This document shows, one piece after another, positions 46,809 to 57,498 of a stretch of DNA of 64,000 nucleotides; the first letter of the stretch is position 1, and the number at the start of each line of letters is the position of its first letter. Both the position numbers and the translations under genes were made by a program. The stretch comes from Xylogone sp. PMI_703 (Eukaryota > Ascomycota > Leotiomycetes): the NCBI GenBank assembly GCA_021399445.1, contig JAJTUQ010000002.1, forward strand, positions 7,998,001-8,062,000. Direction: 5' to 3'. A model generated the notes under the pieces. It searched no databases. It was not told the origin of the DNA and saw nothing but the letters and a program-made list of their open reading frames with translations.

Positions 46809-47729
46809 ATGACATCTCAAATTGCAGTAAAGAAGTTATGGCTCATTACGGGGGCATCGTCAGGCTTGGGTCTCGAAATGGGCCTTGCCGCTCTGCGTGC
46901 TGGGCATAGAGTCATCGGAACTGGTCGTAATATCAAAAAGGCCGCTTCTGAGAACCCTGAGTTTGAACAGCTGGGTGGGAAGTGGCTACAATTGGATGTA
47001 GCCCGGCCTGAAGCCCAAGGAACTGTTGAACAGCTTTTTGCGCAGGAAGAAGGAAGGTTAGGACATAACGAGACGCCACACTGGGTGGTAGTGAACAACG
47101 CCGGGAATACCATACTTGGCGCGGTTGAGGATATGAGTGAGGGACAGATTTCCAACTACCTTCAGACAAACTTTTTTGGTCTTATCCGAATATGGAAGGC
47201 TTCATTGCCCTTTCTACGCCGCCATCAGCAAGGGACTTTGATTACCATATCGTCTATTTGGGGATTTGTTAGCAAGTCAGAGCATATGATGTACAGTGCT
47301 GCAAAAACGACTACAGAGTCGCTAACGGAGTCTTATGCAGACCTCCTCTCTCAATTTGGAATTAGAACTATGATAGTAGAGCCTGGGGGATTCAGAACTA
47401 AGTTCCCGGGCAATAATACCAAAGCAGATGGAGGCGTCACTAAAGATTATGCAGAGAAAATCACGGCATGGATGAATATTGTTGACGCAGCTGGCAAAGA
47501 TGAGACTATGGTGAATGGTGATCCAAAACGATTCGGTGCAAGAGTCGTTGATGCGGTGGAAGGTAAAGGACTTTTCAAAGATATATGGGCTGAGCAAGAA
47601 GTAGGTAAAGTTTTGCGAGTTCAACTAGGCTCGGACTGCTATAGCATTTTTGGGCAGAAGTTGAAGGATTTAAACGATGGATACCAGAGGATGGCCGACA
47701 TAGCTAGATCAACTGATCTAGAGGGATGA
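46809..47729 (+). CDS. Classical short-chain dehydrogenase/reductase
   Basis: Intronless; 306 aa. The cofactor motif TGASSGLG is at residues 14-21, NNAG at 96-99, the catalytic serine in ITISSIWG (about 148) and Tyr162-x3-Lys166 (YSAAK). VEPGGFRT follows the active site. The overall length and ..EFEQLGGKWLQLDV.. phrase resemble fungal oxidoreductases of the retinol-dehydrogenase-like group. It probably acts on a hydroxyl or carbonyl of a small lipophilic substrate in the cytosol. It is divergent from the Zn2Cys6 gene and shares the GCGGACA-rich promoter region, though its start lies more than 1.1 kb from the nearest such site. Confidence 0.9.
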   Translation: MTSQIAVKKLWLITGASSGLGLEMGLAALRAGHRVIGTGRNIKKAASENPEFEQLGGKWLQLDVARPEAQGTVEQLFAQEEGRLGHNETPHWVVVNNAGNTILGAVEDMSEGQISNYLQTNFFGLIRIWKASLPFLRRHQQGTLITISSIWGFVSKSEHMMYSAAKTTTESLTESYADLLSQFGIRTMIVEPGGFRTKFPGNNTKADGGVTKDYAEKITAWMNIVDAAGKDETMVNGDPKRFGARVVDAVEGKGLFKDIWAEQEVGKVLRVQLGSDCYSIFGQKLKDLNDGYQRMADIARSTDLEG

Positions 47730-48260
47730 AAGACAATTCATAATGACCTCTAGGGGAGATGGCACCTCGGATTTTACTGGGAAAGGCTCAAAAGACCATA
47801 CTAGATTGATTATAAATGCTACCAGTTCTCATTTCAAAAGCTAGGAACTTGGTAGGTAATGTGATCTTCATTCTCGTTGGGAATCGCATCTTATGAGCGC
47901 CGGCTATCTCAGAGTATTACATATTAGTTCGAGGCTATACTTCAATTTCAACTAACCCTAAGAATAACCATTGAATTACCTCAATTGTAATGGGCGGCGC
48001 TGGTGTACGAGGTCAGAACACATACATTGCAAATGTTAATCGATTAATAAGCGGAGTGATTCATCGTCCGTCAGGATGACATTTTCCGTATGCACGCCCT
48101 TCACGCCTTTCGCATCCTTCCACAACCCCCTTTACGTCAAATATTTTAGCGTATGAACTTGTAGATACGTAAACCCATTTGACTCAAGATAACACAATCG
48201 AACGTTATTCTTCTTTTCAAACCCTGCTCGAGAACATCCGAATTTTGATAACACCTTTCC
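47730..48260. other. Intergenic, upstream of the S66 gene
   Basis: 531 bp between two plus-strand genes. No repeat or gene is seen. Confidence 0.45.
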
Positions 48261-49307
48261 ATGGCGACCGAACAAGTTATTCCAAAAGCACTTCGGAAAG
48301 GAGATACCATCGCACTTGTATCACCTTCAGAGCGACTCAATCGTCGCTTACCAATACCTCATCAAAGATCAATAGCGTTCCTTGAAAACCTAGGATATAC
48401 CGTCAAGGACATATTCTACGATATAACAACGACAAGCATTCGAGATGCCATCCTTCAACGGTGTGAAGAACTTCATGAAGCCTTTCGTGACCCTGAAGTA
48501 AAGGCTGTTATCACTACAATAGGCGGTACGACATCTAATGAGTTGCTCCCTTACCTAGATTTCTCTGTTATTAGAGCTAATCCGAAAATCTTTGCTGGAT
48601 TCTCGGATATAACGATGCTACACTTCGCCATCTCTCATGAGACGGGGTTACGAACTTTCTATGGCCCGGGATCGATAACCGAATTTGGGGAAGGGCCAGC
48701 GCCACTTCCATTCACTGTTAATCATTTCTTTCACGTGTTACAAGATACAGCCGGAAAAGCGGTAGGGTTATTACCTGAATCGCCACAATATGTTGACGGA
48801 CCCGCCAACTTCTTCAAAGGCAATGCAGCAGCAGAAACTCCTCGTGAATTACTCACAGCGCCAGGCTGGAAATGGTTACGGCCCGGCTCAGCCCAGGGAC
48901 CTATCTTCGGCGGCTGCCTCACCCTTGTGGTTAGACTTTCAGGAACAAAGTACTGGCCAAGTTTTAAGGGAAAGATCCTTCTTTTAGAAAGTCCATCAGG
49001 AGAGGATGGCGAATGGCCGTTTCCTATATACCGGGCCAGGGCTGCAATAGCTGATCTGATTAATACTGGGATATTTCAGGACATTGCCGGGCTAGTCATT
49101 GGAAGATCGGTCAATTACGATGAGAAGCTGAGGAAACAGTATGCAGATATAGTTACCGGGCTTCTTGAGGGGACAAATTTTCCTATTTTAGCGGAAGTGG
49201 ATATCGGACATACTGCTCCAATGCTGACTGTCCCACTAAATGCTTTAGCTAAATTGGATTCCAAAAAGAATGAATTTAGTATTCTAGAACCCGGTGTTGT
49301 CCGGTAA
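48261..49307 (+). CDS. LD-carboxypeptidase family protein (peptidase S66)
   Basis: Intronless; 348 aa. It begins IPKALRKGDTIALVSPSERL and shows GGTTSNELLPYLD, AGFSDIT with the nucleophile Ser115, LLLESPSG with Glu243 and DIGHTAPM with His317. This is the complete Ser-Glu-His triad of family S66. Bacterial relatives trim murein tetrapeptides (LdcA) or hydrolyse acyl-sulfamoyl-adenylate antibiotics (MccF). Fungi lack murein, so the fungal substrate is unknown; a peptide or adenylate-like metabolite is possible. No signal peptide, so the enzyme is probably cytosolic. It lies between two paralogous regulators. The bacterial-type family and lack of introns raise the possibility of ancient transfer. 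Confidence 0.9.
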   Translation: MATEQVIPKALRKGDTIALVSPSERLNRRLPIPHQRSIAFLENLGYTVKDIFYDITTTSIRDAILQRCEELHEAFRDPEVKAVITTIGGTTSNELLPYLDFSVIRANPKIFAGFSDITMLHFAISHETGLRTFYGPGSITEFGEGPAPLPFTVNHFFHVLQDTAGKAVGLLPESPQYVDGPANFFKGNAAAETPRELLTAPGWKWLRPGSAQGPIFGGCLTLVVRLSGTKYWPSFKGKILLLESPSGEDGEWPFPIYRARAAIADLINTGIFQDIAGLVIGRSVNYDEKLRKQYADIVTGLLEGTNFPILAEVDIGHTAPMLTVPLNALAKLDSKKNEFSILEPGVVR

Positions 49308-49713
49308 GGAGATAATATCCCAGACCTATTTACAAATACAGGCTACTTTGATTAAGGACTTTGATAGTCGCACCTGTTTATTGACTGAGGGAGTAAGGTA
49401 ATCGATATCAATTAAATACAATTGGCTCTTGTTGGGCGTGACTACATTGTTACTTCTGTCTAAATTAGCCGTACAATACAAAGTACCACGACGAATATTC
49501 GTACCCCTAGTCTCAATGGTACCACTCCATTCAGGCAGTTATAGCTTTAAACAGCAGCCCGTAACAAACTGAAGAAATTAGTTCAACCTAGTTCCTTTCG
49601 CGGGTACATAATAGAAAACACTAGGGCCTTCTACTTTCTATTGCAATACACCAGTTGTATCATGCGCCTCCAAAAGCTGTAAGTATGCACCTGGAAAAGG
49701 ATAGTACCGGAAG
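49308..49713. other. Convergent 3' spacer
   Basis: 406 bp of AT-rich sequence between the S66 gene and the 3' end of the second regulator. Nothing else is seen. Confidence 0.5.
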
Positions 49714-51540
49714 CTATAAATTCCCATGGGGAGTCTTACCTGCAGCTTTCCATCGCTTATTCAGTTTTTCAAACCCACTCCTAAGGCTACTCAAGCCTTC
49801 AAGAAGATCCTGATCACCACTTGACAAGTACTCTTGCATATAAATAAGAGCAGATCGATATATTGCGTCAAGAAGAAACGGTGAAGTCTCTTCTCTAGGA
49901 CCTGCATACGAGAGAGTATCGTTAAGGACAGAATATTCCAATATGCGTCCGGCAAGATAAAGATTTTCGTCATTGATATGCTGAGCCTCCTCCTCACTCT
50001 GCCCACTAGGTTGCCGTTCTTTAAATTCGGCATAACGAGTATTGAGGATGAGTAGTGCGCTGATTTTGTAAGAATCTTCAGTATCAAGCATTTATCATCT
50101 TTTATGATATGCTTACCTGTGGCATATCTTTGTTATTCCACATATGCCGATCCCTCGTATCTGAGCTTCATCATAAGTGACATTTGCAAGAGCAGATATT
50201 GCTCCCTTTAAAATCTCTGCCTCATCTTTTTGAATATCAAGTGACGTATCTTGTGCTGGAAGTAATGTATCACGATAATTACGCAGAGCTCTGCCAAGTA
50301 GAATACCCATCTGTATAGTTAATCCAAAGCGACCCATGGCTGGGGTTGGCGGTGAGGATAGAGTGTGAATAGTAAGGCGTTCTCTCTATAAATACTAATT
50401 AGTACATCGCACGTCAGATATTGCGTCCGAAAATATCACATTTGCTTCCCATAGTTCGTCGTCTATTGGTAAGATACTGTTCCCGTTTGGCTCTTCTGTG
50501 ACAGGAACTTTATGTGGGCATCCAAGGTGTACAAATCTAATCACCATTAGTATATGCGTAGAATATCAATTTAGTCAGATCAAGCCAGCAGAGCATGATC
50601 AAGTAAAATATAACGAGAAAAGCACAAAGCCAGTGGTGCAGGATTGAGGGTCTAAATTACCGATCCAAGAGGACAATCGTCCACCATGTTCTTCTATCTT
50701 CCTCGTTATCCATCATGTTCCAAGGGTGCTGGGCTGGAAGCTGGATTGTATGATTGAGCCCGAGAGCAATACCATATCTAGCACATTGTCCAATAGTCAA
50801 GTATGCAGAGGGATAAATAGCATGACCTAGCTCATAAAGGGCAACTAATATTAGAGCTTGCAGGATCCTAGTTGTCAACTGGCCTGCAATTTCGATCTCA
50901 GTGAACAGAGCCTTGATATGTCGATATATCGCGCTTCGCACATCTGACGAATCGGGACTTGTTGTTACTAGTTTTATAGCAGCTAATAGTAAAATGTGCT
51001 CTGCTTGGAATGGCACAAGAGGGCTCAGTATCCGCTCGAAGAACACTCTCCTTGAGACAAATGGTATCCACGGATGGATATTTTCGAAGAATGAAGTTGC
51101 ATGTGAACGCACGCTTGATTTACTACCAACAAATTCCTGCAACTCGGAGGAGATTGCCAGTTGCGTGATAGGTAGTTGACCGAAAGAGCGTTGAAATAAT
51201 CCCGAGTCCAGAAAGTAAACCGCAGGAAAGCTACTTGGATCTTCCTTTGGTTGATTGGAACTGCTGCTTGGCGGTAATTTTGCACCGACGCTTGGTGCAT
51301 CTAGAACTGGGATCTCATTTATACTGGTGTCACTATAGAGGCATCGTCGGCGATTTCTGTATATGAAACAGAGCATGGCTATGTTAGTTCCTTGGAGAAA
51401 ACATCTGGTGGTAAACAGTGACAAAGGAAGTTAGAATACCGCAGACAGTGTGTGCACCGTGGCTCTCGTCGGTCGCACTTTTTCTTCAGACGTCGACAAG
51501 CCATACACGCAAAACGAGGCCCATATCCAGACAGATCCAT
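49714..51540 (-). CDS. Zn2Cys6 transcription factor (paralogue 2)
   Basis: Five exons (51540-51440, 51356-50661, 50536-50440, 50385-50117, 50059-49714) give 502 aa. The zinc cluster, split by intron 1, is Cys-x2-Cys-x6-Cys-x6-Cys-x2-Cys-x6-Cys after MDLSGYGPRFA, with CMACRRLKKKC at its start. The middle homology region has FENIHPWIPFVSRRVFF, LILVALYELGHAIYPSAYLTIGQCARYG and DEEDRRTWW (seen as NEEDRRTWW). Many phrases match paralogue 1 at the same positions. Intron 4 uses the GTAAGC donor with an ATCAG acceptor, giving ..GITKICHSALLILNTR.. and keeping the frame; a second reading with a GTGGAA donor is less likely. The ending ..LNKRWKAAGK.. parallels paralogue 1. A nuclear regulator, probably of the surrounding genes. 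Confidence 0.86.
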
Positions 51541-52100
51541 TATACCAACTGATCGGAGAGTGTAGTCAAAGCAAAATGGGCGGATATGGCTAAGTCAAAT
51601 TGTATGGCACACTGACCTATAACATCGATAGGTTAATGGCGATAAACATAATACACCGGGGTGGGTGTGATTCAGCGTTGTTGTGGTGGAAGTGTAAGTA
51701 AGACTCCAAGTAGAAAGACAAAGTGGCAATGCGGGTCGTACTTGAACGGTTCGCTGTTCGCTACTAAACCCCTAGTTCAACTAGCCACCCCACGCGCTGG
51801 CTATATATGGAGGACTGGCTCCAACCTGACCCAGGCTTGGCTTATTGAGACCCCTCTACACTAGAGAATATTTCTTAATATCTGCGGTCGCATCATATTG
51901 TACTGCTCTTTATCTCCGGAGAAGAATCTATATTTGAGTTCATTTTCACCTGCATGTGCCATATATATACAGGTAGGAGAATTGCAAAATCCGGAACTTA
52001 GTTATATGTGGCTTCTATTGATACTTAATTGCATTTAACCCAAAAGCTACCGATCCTCTATCACTATTTCCATCATATAATTTGTCTACAAGCCCACAAT
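51541..52100. other. Upstream region of regulator paralogue 2
   Basis: 560 bp. One GGGCGGATA near 51578 resembles the GCGGATA variant in the other regulator promoter. No array and no gene are seen. Confidence 0.4.
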
Positions 52101-53060
52101 CTACCATGGAACTGGCTTGCCGTCATATCCAATGAATCTGCCTGATGTCTCTTCTCTTGTAGATTTGTTAATCTGTTTCAAGTTCCCATTGTTAAAACAT
52201 ATACTCTGTTAAGGAAAAGCATTGAAATAACATACCTGTTCAATTATACCCGTCACACTCTCCTCGACGGTAGTCGGGGCAGTTCCGAAGCCAAACTTGG
52301 TAGCGGTGCCGTTTCCAAGATCAGTTTGTACCCATCTATAATGATAACAGTCGCATTAGCTATTCCAGACTTTCAACTGTAACCCACCGCATTCTTCCGC
52401 GAGGCTGACTATTACGTACCCTGGATGTAGCGGGAATGCAATTAAGTTTGAGTACTCATGGTGCACCTTTCGGGCAAAGAAGTTGGCTGCTGCCTTTGAC
52501 ATGCCATATACTATGTTTGGTAGCTGTAGCTGATCTTGCATCGCAATGCTGCCAAATACACTAGAGATAACCACAAATCTTGGGGTCTCTGCAGCTGAAA
52601 GTAGAGGGTAGGTCGCATAGAAAAGACGCATTGGGCCAACTGCGTTGATGGTGAAGTTTTCTTCTGCTTGTGCTGGTGTGGCTTCCTTGATAGGATCCCA
52701 GTGAATTCCCAATCCAGCGTTGGCAATGACAGTGTCAACTCGAGTGATCCCATACTTGGTGCGCAGTTCCTCAACAGCTTTCTCTGCATCAGTGGATGAA
52801 GTGCTGTCAATCTTGACAACGATCAAACGAGATCCAGATCCAACAGTGAAACTTTGGAGCTCGGCTGCGGAAGGATGCGTGACATCGCGAACTGTAGCAA
52901 TGACAGTGGTATTTGGGCCAGAAAGATATTGCTTCACTAATCCTTTGCCAATGCCTAAAGATACACGGCTTTGTGATTAGCTGCATGGATAACTTTTATA
53001 GAGACACGAGGGATAAAGCCTACCTCTGTTGGCACCAGTAATCAAAACAGATCCTGCCAT
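52101..53060 (-). CDS. SDR ketoreductase, norsolorinic-acid-ketoreductase-like
   Basis: Four exons (53060-53024, 52954-52420, 52335-52236, 52172-52101) give 247 aa, a normal classical-SDR length. VLITGANRGIGKGLV carries the TGxxxGIG motif, split by intron 1. ANAG, VVISSVFGS (serine) and YGMSKAAANFFARK (Tyr-x3-Lys) follow, then LHPGWVQTDLGNG and a closing ..GRFIGYDGKPVPW. This pattern is shared by fungal ketoreductases of the Nor-1/versicolorin-reductase neighbourhood, which act in polyketide pathways with NADPH. No polyketide synthase is in the window, so the substrate is open. It is divergent from the NmrA-like gene, and the shared promoter carries GCGGACA sites. Confidence 0.9.
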
Positions 53061-53870
53061 TTTTATAGTTTTATGAAGAATATTTTTAGAAGAATATAGG
53101 TCGATGATAAGGTATTCACGAGATAAATCTTTAAGATGCTGCTGTCTGGAGTTCTCTGAGCTCAGGAGATGAGGAGTATTTAACCCTTAACTTCATCTAT
53201 CAACAGATCCCCAAGATGCACAAGACAAATCAAGATTTGTAATACTAATAATATCATGATCTTACTACCGATGAATAGTATATGATTTGAAAATGATCCA
53301 TGGTTTGTCATGTACGGATTTACAGACCTGAAAACCCGTGCTTCTGCCTTTGATGAAGTGGAGTTAGTGGACGAGGACACATAAGTGGCTACACAATGCA
53401 TAATGATAGGATGGATTTTTCCTACTCTGTAACATAGATTGAGAAAAAAGCCGAATGCTGTTCCCTGCCTTCAGATTACATATTGTGGTTCGTGTAGTTA
53501 GCACAAGAACAAATGCCCACGGACTCGGGCGGACAATGTCGGACAACGTCGGCCCTCTGACCCACTACCGGACACCCTTCTTAGTAAGCTGGTCTCTCAA
53601 GTGGGCAAGTTTTCCCGCTTTGAGATGTTCCATAAAAAGAATAACCATGGTCCGCCTTAAAGCCTAAAAGAAGTGATCTGTCTCAATAATGTTAGATATG
53701 TTCCGGTTCATAGAGCATGACTTAATGGGCCAGAATAGATATTGCTTAAAACGTGATGTCCGCCAGGTTTTGGCTTTTTTCCCTTTCACCATGAGAAGCG
53801 AATAGTCAAATATCACGAGCTTAAGCACACCCTCTTTTATTTTATAAACGTGGAAATATGCTCAAGAGTA
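53061..53870. promoter_or_regulatory. Divergent promoter with phased CGG sites
   Basis: 810 bp between the SDR and NmrA-like starts. GCGGACA is at 53529-53535, TCGGACA at 53539-53545 and CCGGACA at 53568-53574; TGTCCGC is at 53757-53763. CGG triplets start at 53530, 53540 and 53550, exactly one helical turn apart. The core matches the sites in front of Zn2Cys6 paralogue 1. Confidence 0.65.
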
Positions 53871-54829
53871 ATGTCTAAGCTTTTGGTAGTTGTCGCCGCC
53901 ACAGGCAGTCAAGGGGGTTCAATCGTCGATGCATTACTTAATCAGGGTACATACCAATTAGAGGCCTCACACGCAATGTTTCCTCTACAACATCTCAGGC
54001 CTTGATCTCCCGTGGAGTTGAAATGGTATCTGCCGATTTGGAAGATAAGGAATCTCTCATCCGTGCCTTCAAGGACGCAACCGCCATATTTGCAGTCACC
54101 GATTTTTATGAGACTTTCCGGAGAACTGACCCATGGACAGCCATGGAGACAGAACACCGGCATGGTATTAACTTAGCAAGAGCAGCAATTCAAACTCCTA
54201 CTTTGGAACACTATATATGGAGCACATTGCCTTCAGTATACAAAACATCCGAAAAGAAATTCTTTGTTTTCCATTACGAAGCCAAAGCAAGAGTAAATGA
54301 ATTTATCAAATCAAATCCAGTTCTATCAGCAAAAACTACATTTCTGTGGCTTGGGTTTTTTGAAAGTAATTTCCAAAACCCGGGCTTTGCTCCAATTTAT
54401 GACAAAATGTTGGATAGATATATTCTTCAGCTCCCGACACCACCAACAACTTTGTTTTGGATGATGGGCGACAGTAACATCAATACCGGCCTCTTTGTAC
54501 GAGGTATTCTTAATCGGCCCGACATCAGTCTTCCAGGAAAGTATGTTCTAGGAAACGTTGAGACTTTGTCGATATCTGAGTATTTGCAACGGTGGTCCAC
54601 CTCCACCGGAAGGAAGGCACGTTATGTGCAAATAGCTCCTGAGGATTACTGTAGACTTTATCCGCCATATGGTACGGAAATGTATCCTATGTTTCAATAT
54701 TTGGCAGAATATGGCGAGAAACCGTGGCCCGGAGACCATTTGGTTACCAGCAAGGATCTGCAAATAGAGAGCGAGTTAGTGGGCCTAGAGCAAACATGGA
54801 GCAGCATGGACTTAGTTAGGAAATCGTGA
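53871..54829 (+). pseudogene. NmrA-like / HSCARG-type gene with one-base frameshift
   Basis: The start is MSKLLVVVAATGSQGGSIVDALL, quoted here as MSKLLVVV and ATGSQGG, the dinucleotide-binding motif of NmrA-like proteins. After ..GTYQL at about 53958 the frame stops at 54004 or earlier, while the expected continuation RGLTRNVSST..QALISRG lies in the next frame, as if one base were missing near 53960. The gap is too short for an intron. Downstream the frame is open to 54829 with ADLEDKESLIRAFKDATAIFAVTDF and ..WLGFFESNF... Everything after the shift looks normal, so the break is recent or a sequence error. NmrA-like proteins sense NADP or act as reductases. The coding part is described only; no repair is given. 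Confidence 0.75.
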
Positions 54830-55223
54830 TAGTGTTAGCTTCGGTTCTCATTGTATATTACGCAATAGTAAAGAAATTAGGAGCTTCTGGAGGAGAGAAG
54901 TCTTCTTCAGTAGAGGAATGAGATATAATTAACGCATTTCGATCATTTTCAGAGTCGGGATTATTAGGCGTTGGGAAGGCTTCAAAACTTCCGTTAATTT
55001 TTAGCTCCTAGTAGATATACGTTACACAGAGGATATGTAATATGAGCATAGTCTAATTTTAGACTCAGGCGGACACTAGATTCATTTTATATTCTGTTTA
55101 TCTATAATCATTTACGGTGATCATATCACCTATTGTTGATACCAATAGCTTTGTAGCTGAGTATCACTTCTACATTTTTGTGAGAAGGTGCCTAGCCAAT
55201 TTCGCCACTCTAGTATCGAGATA
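54830..55223. other. Convergent 3' spacer
   Basis: 394 bp. It contains one further GCGGACA at 55069-55075, which lies between two 3' ends and so is less likely to be a promoter site. Confidence 0.45.
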
Positions 55224-57498
55224 TTAGACTGGAGCTGCACAGCCGAAAGATGTTGCGGCTGCAGTTCTATATGCGTTTCTGATAGAGAGTCCAGATCCGT
55301 AAATACCTTAATATTGAACGGATCAGCCTCTTCCGTATTAATAGAAGGAAGTCCGGTACTCACCAAGTCCAGCAGTAGCCAAAGATGCAAGGCAGAGCAC
55401 AAAATTGAACCACTTGAAGATAATAATGGATCTACTACCTCCAAATAATCCCTACCACAAATATATTAACTTCAAGTCCTTTGGTCAAGCTCTAGAAGAA
55501 TCACATACCCTCTTCCAACGACTCCATTGGGACCAAGAATCAACGCGTCTGGGAAGGCCTGGCTCATATTCTCCATCCTCGGACATGGCATCCACTTGGA
55601 CAAGGTAGAGGAATGTGAAGCCAGAAGGGAATGAGTAAGTGAATTGCATGTTTGCGAGAGCTCCCACTATGGATTATTGTTAGTATAATAAAAGGGGTGC
55701 AATAAGCATATTCTGTCTAGAAAGACTAACCCATGCCTGATAAGGTCTGTATTTGTGGGATAGCAGCTGCGATGAGAAATCCGCCAACCCAAAAAATAAT
55801 GACCAGAAGTGTCCACGCTATTCTTCCTTTGCCTGACAAGAGAGGTGGACCATGGAACATATCTTGAATAATATTGACATAAACAATTTTCAACCCTACA
55901 GTTCAGTTTAGCATCCAGTGTCTTTCGTTTTAATAATCCCATATTCTTACCTATATTTCCGTACAAACCGCCGGCAATAATTCCAGAAATCAAGGATAGC
56001 ACGTTTCCTACTGTCTGCCAGGAATAACGACTTACTCCTTGAAAGGCTACTGGCAAGGTGAACTGGCCTTGGAAGGAATAAACGTAGATACCATCTATTA
56101 GAAGATATCAGCTACGATCAGGATACTTTCCAACATACTGGAGCCTCACAGAAAAAGTAAATTGAGAATATAAGCGCCTGTGCTAGGGAGAATGATTTGA
56201 GAACTAGAAGTTGGATTTATGTCAGCCGGATTGTCTACAATAAATGTGTAAGGGCTCACAATTCATTGGCCTGCGCATTTCAGCAATAATCTGAGGGAAT
56301 ATCGTTGCTCCTGCAGGCAGGGGTTAGTGGATACCGCAAACCAATCTTTGTTTACGATGCGTACCTCCGTATCTAGAAAAACAATGTTAGTGATTTACAA
56401 TTGCTAGTAACGTTAATTATGAGTGCTTACGCATATACAATGTTCATCACGCCGTTTATTCTCTCGAAGAAAGGGTAATTTGCAAAAGCTTGCTTAACCA
56501 CTGGGCCTGGCAAGACTCCGTAGGCAGCTTTTGCCGAAGCATAGTTCGGAGAAGAATGGGCAATGAAGCCCACAGAGAGGAAGATAACAAGCAAGTTCAA
56601 CCAAATAGCCATGCTAGATAGCCATCCGTATCGTTTTAAGGTCCGTATTTGGCATAAGATCATACCGCTGCGATCAGTTAGCGGAGGGTAGCATTGTTAA
56701 GAGGTTCATCTTACACAATAATCCATATTATGATTGCCACGACAAAGCAAGGCTTGCCATGAGCTATCTGGACTAATGACTGAGCAGATCTAAGCGAGGT
56801 GGTACCAACATTTACAATCCTAGCGAGGTTATTTAATCCTCTTAGAAAACTAGGGACAGAGACTTACATGTGTAGGAACACAAGCCAAGTAACAAAAAAC
56901 CTCAACGGTTTACCCACTACACGATCTGTGATGTCACCATAACTCTTGACGGGAAATCTGTCACTGTCAAGTTTGACATAAAGCCACCAAAGTAGCGCTC
57001 CACAGTAGAAAGCAGCGGCACCCATGAATATATAGAGTAAGATCCCAGGAACATAGCCATTTTGTCGGAAAGCATATGGGGCATTAAATGGGCCCAGGAT
57101 ATCCGTTGTGCACAAGTAGAATGCTCCAAGCCAAGAAGATTGCCTCAACTCTTTCCAAGCATTGACCTTCTCGATTTCATCGTCACTAAGTCCATCCGTC
57201 TGGTGATTGACTTCACCTGCAGTTGTGCTATCTCTAGTGGTTGGCAGGGCATGAGAAGCTAACAATTGGCATTTATCTGCAATAGTTTTTTTTCTAGGTA
57301 TCTAATTAGACCACTATCAACTGGAGAAGGGAAAGTATACGCCTACGTGGTTCCATCTACCTCTCTCTCTGTATTTCTCTGTACTGCAGCAAAAAAGACG
57401 TAGTCTTCCAAAGTTGATCGTCGCCTATCCACTTCCACTTCTCTGAGGATATTTGGCGAGATGTCACCACCGGCCTCCTTACTTTTTTCATCCAACAT
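55224..57498 (-). CDS. Amino-acid permease, AAAP / Aa_trans family
   Basis: About nine exons run from ATG 57498 to TAA 55224. A charged N-terminus includes VEVDRRRSTLEDYVFFA. Membrane parts read GAFYLCTTDILGPFNAPYAF, RTLKRYGWLSSMAIWLNLL, GVMNIVYAYGGATIFPQIIAEMRRP, then YGIYVYSFQGQFTLPVAFQGVS and GGLYGNIG. About eleven helices are expected. The ends ..RWFNFVLCLAS.. and ..TSFGCAAPV at the stop fit fungal Aa_trans (PF01490) proteins. Most junctions agree in phase, but the exon 1/2 acceptor (about 57227) and the last intron (about 55270-55350) have competing choices. It should transport neutral amino acids or similar compounds. The frame is otherwise intact. Confidence 0.8.

Noticed and set aside
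50060..50135. GTGGAA donor for intron 4 of regulator paralogue 2
   Set aside because: A consensus GTAAGC donor with the ATCAG acceptor keeps the frame and yields a more family-like CHSALLIL segment.
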